NCBI GenBank assembly: GCA_003151595.1
Contig: PLXW01000156.1
Location: 1-19,377, forward strand
Source: Myxococcales bacterium
Lineage (GTDB): Bacteria > Myxococcota > Polyangia > Polyangiales > Polyangiaceae
Direction of reading: 5' to 3'
Length of the DNA: 19,377 nt
Shown here: in pieces, positions 15,213 to 19,377 of the stretch
Layout of the letters: every line of letters begins with the position of its first letter
Position numbering within the stretch: the first letter of the stretch is position 1
Made by a program: the position numbers and the translations under genes
The notes under the pieces: generated by a model
What the model was told of the DNA's origin: nothing
What the model saw: the letters and a program-made list of their open reading frames with translations, nothing else
The model's database searches: none

Positions 15213-15215
15213 TGC

Positions 15216-17180
15216 CTACGGTGACGAAGCGAGCAGCGCTTCGAACGCCGAGAGGAACTCGTCCACCTTCACCGGCTTCGTGAGGTAGCGGTAGAAGCCG
15301 GCCTGCATCCCCCGCTCGACATCGCGCGGGGATGCGGCGGCCGTCAGCGCGATCACCGGGATGTCTTTCGTCTCGGTCGCAGCGCGCAGCGCGCGAAGCG
15401 CGTCGAGCCCGCTCATTCCGGGGAGGTTGATGTCCATGATGATCACCTCGGGCTTGCGTGCGTGCGCGAGCTCGACGCCCTTCTCGGCCGTGGGCGCCGT
15501 CAGCAGATCGATCCCGTCGAGCGTGCTGATGAGGTCCGCCATGAACAAGACGTTGGCGGGGTTGTCTTCGACGTAGAGGACGAGTCTTCGTCTCTCGCCC
15601 GACACCCGCGCTGGTGCGGACGCGCGCGGACCCTTGAGCGGGCTCGGCCGCAACCCCGACTCGTGCACCGGCATGTCGACCCAGAACTCGGAGCCCGCTC
15701 CTGGCGTGCTTCGAAACCCGACGTCACCGTGCATCAGCTCGGCGAGTCGCTTCGAGACGACGAGCCCGATGCCGGTCCCTTCGATGGGTCCGGTCTCTTG
15801 CCCTGCTCTCTGAAACGGCTGAAAGAGCTTGTCCTGCTTCTCGACCGGAATGCCCATGCCGGTATCCTGCACCGTGAGCCGCACCACTTCGGGCCTCGGC
15901 GCCGAGACGACGAACGTCACCGTCCCCGACGGCCGGTTGTACTTGATGGCGTTCGATCCGAAGTTCATCAGGATCTGAGCGAGCCGCGTGCGATCGGCCG
16001 ACACCGTTGGACGCTCGGCGGAGAGCGCATCGACCTCGACGCGAATCCCTTGCGCGGCGGCGATGGGATCGAGGGTCGCCTTCACCTCCGCAAGCACCTC
16101 CACGACTCCGACCGGCTCGGTCGAGATCGACACGCCTCCGGCTTCGATGCGCGACAGATCCAGGATGTCGTCGATGAGGCGCAGGAGATGCTCGCCCCCC
16201 TTCAGGATCTGCCCGACGCGCTCCCGGTGACGCTCCGACAGCGACTCCTTCTTGTCGCGTTGCAGGAGCTGCGCGAACCCGAGGATCGCGTTCATCGGCG
16301 TGCGGAGCTCGTGGCTCATCGACGAGAGGAACTCGCTCTTGGCCTTGCTCGCCGCCTCCGCGGCTTCACGCGCGATCCGTAGCTCCTCGGCGAGACGCAT
16401 GTCCTCGGTCAGATCCCAGATCGTCTTGACCGTTCCCCCTTCGGCGGTGCGCCGATCGATCACGCGCAGACTGCGCCCGTCGCGCATTCGCAGGTCGAAC
16501 GTCGCCGTCTGATCGTGGGCACGCCGCGACAGGCGCTCCGCGCGGAAGTGCGCCCGATCCTCGTCGCTCCGAAAGGCGATGTCGCCGATCCAGGCGTCCA
16601 GGAGGCGCTCGTACGAGCGTCCGACGATCGGCCCGGGGAGCGATTCTCCGATGAGTCGCCGGTAGACGCTGTTGCAGAGGACCAGCTGATCGTCGTGGTC
16701 GAAGAGCGCGAACGCGTCCTGGATGCTCTCGACCGCGCTCGCCAGCCGCTCGCTCGCGATCCTGGACGCGGCCTCCATCTTCTTCCGCTCGCTGATGTCG
16801 CGAATCGCCGCCGACACCGTCGTCCCCTGCTCGGTGCGGAGCGGGCTGAGGCTCACTTCGATCGGGAGCTCGGTGCCGTCTTTTCGGCGGCCGAACAGCT
16901 CGAGCCCCGTCCCCATCGGGCGGGCATCCGGCGTCGCGAAGAAGCGCGCCATGTGCGCGCCGTGTCCCGATCGGAAGCGCTCGGGGATCAAGACCTCGAG
17001 GCGCTGGCCGATCAGCTCCGCGCGCGTGTAGCCGAAGAGCCGCTCGGTCTGGACGTTGACGAGATCGATCGTACCGTCGGCGCCGACGACGACGATCGCG
17101 TCGGGCGCCGCGTCGAGCAGCTGGCTGTAGTACCCCTCCGACCGCGTCGAGACTCGCTCCGGCATTTCTTCATTCGCCAT
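15216..17180 (-). CDS. Hybrid sensor histidine kinase (PAS-PAS-HisKA-HATPase-REC)
   Basis: A 654-residue soluble protein with no membrane segment. PAS 1 (about 17-130, DAAPDAIVVVGADGTIDLVN to AAIRDISERKKME) and PAS 2 (about 145-260) precede the H-box SMSHELRTPMNAILG with phosphoacceptor His290. The ATPase domain has the N-box (NFGSNAIKYN, Asn410), DTGMGIP and GTGIGLVVSKRL. A linker leads to a C-terminal receiver (about 532-652) with the acidic pair YVEDN, Asp583 (IIMDINLPG), Thr613 and Lys635. The receiver would accept phosphate from His290 and either regulate the kinase or pass it on. The gene overlaps the upstream kinase gene by 11 bases. There is no DNA-binding output. The sensed signal is unknown; PAS 1 has no obvious haem ligand that I can identify. 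Confidence 0.95.
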   Translation of the reverse strand: MANEEMPERVSTRSEGYYSQLLDAAPDAIVVVGADGTIDLVNVQTERLFGYTRAELIGQRLEVLIPERFRSGHGAHMARFFATPDARPMGTGLELFGRRKDGTELPIEVSLSPLRTEQGTTVSAAIRDISERKKMEAASRIASERLASAVESIQDAFALFDHDDQLVLCNSVYRRLIGESLPGPIVGRSYERLLDAWIGDIAFRSDEDRAHFRAERLSRRAHDQTATFDLRMRDGRSLRVIDRRTAEGGTVKTIWDLTEDMRLAEELRIAREAAEAASKAKSEFLSSMSHELRTPMNAILGFAQLLQRDKKESLSERHRERVGQILKGGEHLLRLIDDILDLSRIEAGGVSISTEPVGVVEVLAEVKATLDPIAAAQGIRVEVDALSAERPTVSADRTRLAQILMNFGSNAIKYNRPSGTVTFVVSAPRPEVVRLTVQDTGMGIPVEKQDKLFQPFQRAGQETGPIEGTGIGLVVSKRLAELMHGDVGFRSTPGAGSEFWVDMPVHESGLRPSPLKGPRASAPARVSGERRRLVLYVEDNPANVLFMADLISTLDGIDLLTAPTAEKGVELAHARKPEVIIMDINLPGMSGLDALRALRAATETKDIPVIALTAAASPRDVERGMQAGFYRYLTKPVKVDEFLSAFEALLASSP

Positions 17181-18309
17181 GCGGGAGCCTCACGCAGAAG
17201 ACAGCGCCGGGCGCCGCGTCTTCGATCCAGATTCGTCCACCATGCGCCTCGACGGCCACCTTGCAGAAGGTGAGGCCGAGCCCTCGATTGCCGCGTTCGA
17301 CGACGCGCTCGCCCGACTCCACCTGGACGAACGGGTTGAACACGCTCTCGCGCATCTCGGCGGGGACCCCCTTCCCTTCGTCCGACACGCGAACCTCCGT
17401 CCCTTCCGCGACCCGCGTCGCGGTGACGGTGACGGACGTGCCGGGCGGCGCGTACCGAATCGCGTTCTCCACGAGGTTGGCCAGCAGCCGCCGGAAGAGA
17501 TCGGCGTCGGCGTGAATCCGCTCGGTCGCGATGGATGTCTGGAGGGTCACGTTCCGACCACGCGCGTTGACGTCGAGATCCGCCTTCACCTGGTCGACGA
17601 GCCCGCGCAGATCGACGTCGGCGCGCTTGGGGGTCAACTGCCCGGCGTCGGATTTGCTGACGTCGAGGAGGTTGAGAATCATGTGATTGAGCTGCCGCGC
17701 GGCGCTCAGGATATGCACCGCGGAGTCGCGCGCGCTCGGCGGAAGCCCGTTGTCGCGAAGGAGGACCTGCGCGTGAAGGTCCATGGCGTTCACCGGGTTC
17801 TTGAGATCGTGAACGACGAACGCCGTGAGCCGCTCCTTCTGGAGCTGAAGGCGGAAGAGCGCGTCGCGCTGCTGCTTCAAGAGCTCCAGGTGCTCGCGTA
17901 GCGCGGCGTTCACGCGCTGCAGCTTGAGCGCGCTCTGCACGCGAACGATCAGCTCGGTGGGGCGGACGGGCTTGGTGAGGAAGTCGTCTCCTCCCGCGCG
18001 GAGGGCCCGGTCGAAGGTGTCGACGTCGCGCTGCGCGGTGAGAAAGAGGATCGACGTCTCCGCCCCGCCGGGGAGCGCGCGGATCCGCTCGCACGCCGTG
18101 AAGCCGTCCACGCCCGGCATTCGCACGTCGAGGAGGACGCAGTCGGGGTGCTCTCGCTCGAACGCCGCGACCCCCTCTTCGCCGCCGCTCGCGACGACGA
18201 CGCGGTACCCCTCGTCTTCCAACGCGCTCCGCGCGAGATCGCGGTTGGCCTCGTTGTCGTCCACGACGAGGATCGTGGCGGTCGTCGTGCTCGGGGTGTT
18301 CGAGATCAT
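17170..18309 (-). CDS. Response regulator-histidine kinase fusion (REC-HisKA-HATPase)
   Basis: A 379-residue cytoplasmic protein with an N-terminal receiver (about 11-128: VVDDNE acidic pocket, Asp61 in LLDVRMPG, LTAQ, and Lys in FLTKPVRP). A coiled linker (LQRVNAALREHLELLKQQRD) leads to a HisKA domain with VVHDLKNPVNAM (His167) and a HATPase domain (LVENAIRY with the N-box Asn, DEGKGVP, NRGLGLTFCKVAVEAHGG). HDLKNP in place of HELRTP is the known variant H-box of bacteriophytochrome-like kinases. ATG 18309 gives a clean receiver start; the frame is open upstream to 18804, but that is antisense to the oxidoreductase gene. It is the first gene of the kinase pair. A TAGACT hexamer about 20 bases upstream could be a -10 box of a housekeeping promoter; no well-matched sigma-54 element is seen. 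Confidence 0.93.
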   Translation of the reverse strand: MISNTPSTTTATILVVDDNEANRDLARSALEDEGYRVVVASGGEEGVAAFEREHPDCVLLDVRMPGVDGFTACERIRALPGGAETSILFLTAQRDVDTFDRALRAGGDDFLTKPVRPTELIVRVQSALKLQRVNAALREHLELLKQQRDALFRLQLQKERLTAFVVHDLKNPVNAMDLHAQVLLRDNGLPPSARDSAVHILSAARQLNHMILNLLDVSKSDAGQLTPKRADVDLRGLVDQVKADLDVNARGRNVTLQTSIATERIHADADLFRRLLANLVENAIRYAPPGTSVTVTATRVAEGTEVRVSDEGKGVPAEMRESVFNPFVQVESGERVVERGNRGLGLTFCKVAVEAHGGRIWIEDAAPGAVFCVRLPHGE

Positions 18310-18367
18310 GATCGTATCGGCGCGGAGTCTAGCGCGGCGGCCGCTCGAGCGTGCCTCGATTGCGCCG

Positions 18368-18395
18368 TCGCGCACGCCTTGCGCTGCGTGGCGCG
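18368..18395. promoter_or_regulatory. Dyad with a 15-base copy of the ADH upstream motif
   Basis: TCGCGCACGCCTTGC (18368-18382) is identical to 3508-3522. Here the surrounding symmetry is CGCGCACGC at 18369-18377 against GCGTGGCGCG at 18386-18395, with one base bulged. The centre is about 70 bases upstream of the predicted oxidoreductase transcript start. Orientation relative to the promoter is opposite to that at ADH, which a dyad-symmetric site would tolerate. Confidence 0.35.
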
Positions 18396-18425
18396 CCGGG
18401 CGCCGACGCGCGCGCGAATTGCCGC

Positions 18426-18439
18426 GGCACGCGATGTGC
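18426..18439 (+). promoter_or_regulatory. Sigma-54-like -24/-12 element ahead of the oxidoreductase operon
   Basis: The sequence GGCACG-CGAT-GTGC has exact GGCACG and exact GG to GC spacing. The last C is 15 bases before the ATG. A GAAGGGA ribosome-binding-like run lies between the element and the start codon, so the predicted start of transcription (about 18451) would leave it out of the message. Confidence 0.4.
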
Positions 18440-18453
18440 GAAGGGACTGCATC

Positions 18454-19023
18454 ATGTTCCAAGTGCGCTTCCATGGGCGCGGCGGCCAAGGGGCCGTCAC
18501 CGCCGCGGAGCTGTTGAGCGTCGCCGCGTTCCTCGAAGGGAAGCACGCGCAAGCGTTCCCGAGCTTCGGACCGGAGCGGAGCGGAGCGCCGGTGATGGCG
18601 TTCTGCCGCATCGACGACCGGCCGATACGCCTGCACGAGCCGATCGTCGAGCCCGATGCCGTCGTCGTGCAGGACGCGACCCTCCTCCACGTCGTCGAAG
18701 TATTCCAGGGGCTGGAGCCGGGCGGGTTCGCCCTCCTCAACACGAACAAGTCGCTCGATGCGCTGGGCCTCGCCGATCTCGTGAGTCGCTTGCCGCCCGA
18801 TCACGCGCGCGCGGTCGCGGCCAGCGAGCTGGCGCGCACGTACCTCGGCCGACCGCTGGCGAACGCCGCGCTCCTCGGCGCGCTGTCGGCGCTCACGGGC
18901 GTCGTCGGGATCGAGGCCATCGTCGCCGCAGTGGCCGCGCGCTTCGAAGGAGGCGCGCGTGAAGGAAACACGAGAGCCGCACGAGCGGCCTTCGGAGCGA
19001 TCGCGGGAGGAACCCCATGCTGA
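18454..19023 (+). CDS. porC: 2-oxoacid:ferredoxin oxidoreductase, gamma subunit
   Basis: A 189-residue cytoplasmic subunit with the family start [20 protein letters not shown], then [44 protein letters not shown] and the closing [19 protein letters not shown]. In the heteromeric enzyme this subunit helps form the CoA-binding side; the complex oxidises pyruvate or another 2-oxoacid to acyl-CoA and reduces ferredoxin. The frame is open upstream to 18148, but ATG 18454 matches the family start and has GAAGGGA just ahead. It overlaps the alpha gene by 7 bases. Assignment to pyruvate rather than 2-oxoglutarate or a branched-chain acid rests on similarity by eye. Confidence 0.92.
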   Translation: MFQVRFHGRGGQGAVTAAELLSVAAFLEGKHAQAFPSFGPERSGAPVMAFCRIDDRPIRLHEPIVEPDAVVVQDATLLHVVEVFQGLEPGGFALLNTNKSLDALGLADLVSRLPPDHARAVAASELARTYLGRPLANAALLGALSALTGVVGIEAIVAAVAARFEGGAREGNTRAARAAFGAIAGGTPC

Positions 19024-19377
19024 AACAGATCGAAGGCTCGCGTGCGATCGCCGAGACCGTGGCTCTCTGTCGACCCGAGGTGATCTGCGCCTACCCGATC
19101 ACGCCGCAGACCCACATCGTCGAAGGCCTCGGCGAATTGGTGAAGGAAGGCGCGCTGGTCGACTGCGAATATATCAATGTCGAAAGTGAGTTCGCCGCCT
19201 TGTCGGTCGCGATCGGCGCTTCCGCAGCCGGCGCCCGCGCTTATACCGCGACCGCCTCGCAAGGCCTGCTGTTCATGGCGGAGGCGGTCTACAACGCCTC
19301 GGGCCTCGGCCTGCCCATCGTGATGACGCTGGGCAATCGCGCGATCGGTGCACCCATCAATATCTGGAACGATCATT
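19017..19377 (+). CDS. porA: 2-oxoacid:ferredoxin oxidoreductase, alpha subunit (N-terminal part, cut by window edge)
   Basis: About 120 residues are visible, running off the right edge; full alpha subunits are near 380-400. Seen: [20 protein letters not shown], the thiamine-domain motif [13 protein letters not shown], the conserved [29 protein letters not shown] (Pyr-domain glutamate and TATASQGL loop), and [21 protein letters not shown] ribosome binding site is 7-8 bases before the ATG. The usual order gamma-delta-alpha-beta is changed: the ferredoxin-like delta gene is not between gamma and alpha. Third-position usage from about 19135 is less C/G-biased (AAT, TAT, GAA, TTG, CTG) than in the neighbours. 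Confidence 0.93.
   Translation, partial: MLKQIEGSRAIAETVALCRPEVICAYPITPQTHIVEGLGELVKEGALVDCEYINVESEFAALSVAIGASAAGARAYTATASQGLLFMAEAVYNASGLGLPIVMTLGNRAIGAPINIWNDH

Noticed and set aside
18341..18366. Possible sigma-54 element ahead of the REC-kinase gene (minus strand)
   Set aside because: A GGCACG copy is present but with 9 rather than 10 bases to the next GC; the correctly spaced alternative matches little beyond GG and GC.

Overview
The window is very G+C-rich bacterial DNA, roughly two thirds G+C by eye, with strong C/G preference at third codon positions. It is densely packed, with no gene-free stretch over 150 bases. Gene content and style (long hybrid histidine kinases, a NodT-type outer-membrane lipoprotein, -24/-12-like promoter elements, a universal stress protein with a Cys/His tail) suggest a delta-type proteobacterium or myxobacterium (Myxococcota). 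This is an inference; there is no rRNA or marker gene here. I see no tRNA, rRNA, CRISPR array, transposase or integrase.

Layout. (1) Minus strand, 1-3420: a zinc alcohol dehydrogenase, a small Pelota/eRF1-like protein and an MgtA-type P-type ATPase cut by the left edge, in transcription order ADH, small protein, ATPase. (2) Minus, 3555-4961: an MBL-fold/beta-CASP RNA-processing type hydrolase. (3) Plus, 5095-10185: a tight five-gene operon of FtsX-type permease, ABC ATPase, HlyD-family adaptor, TolC/NodT outer-membrane factor and a VIT1/CCC1-family transporter. (4) Minus, 10213-14421: 6-phosphofructokinase, acetyl-CoA hydrolase/CoA-transferase family protein, universal stress protein and an internally duplicated lipoprotein. 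(5) Plus, 14487-15212: a two-CBS-domain protein and an 80-residue helical protein. (6) Minus, 15216-18309: two overlapping histidine kinase genes (REC-HisKA-HATPase, then PAS-PAS-HisKA-HATPase-REC). (7) Plus, 18454 to the right edge: gamma and alpha subunits of a 2-oxoacid:ferredoxin oxidoreductase, the alpha gene cut by the window.

Taken together this looks like an energy-limitation or low-oxygen survival island. It combines fermentation and energy conservation (ADH, PFK, CoA-transferase, pyruvate-type ferredoxin oxidoreductase), stress and adenylate sensing (USP, CBS), ion homeostasis (MgtA, VIT1), RNA or ribosome-related factors (beta-CASP hydrolase, Pelota-like protein), envelope export and phosphorelay signalling. 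Similar gene sets are known from the mycobacterial DosR regulon and the Burkholderia low-oxygen-activated locus, but no expression evidence is visible here.

The most interesting non-coding signal is a recurring GG-N10-GC element (best form GGCACG-N4-NTGC), resembling sigma-54 -24/-12 promoters. It lies ahead of eight gene starts, i.e. nearly every transcription unit. In six of them it sits 14-16 bases from the start codon. Two of these regions, ahead of ADH and ahead of the oxidoreductase, also share an identical 15-base dyad half at about -75 from the predicted transcription start.
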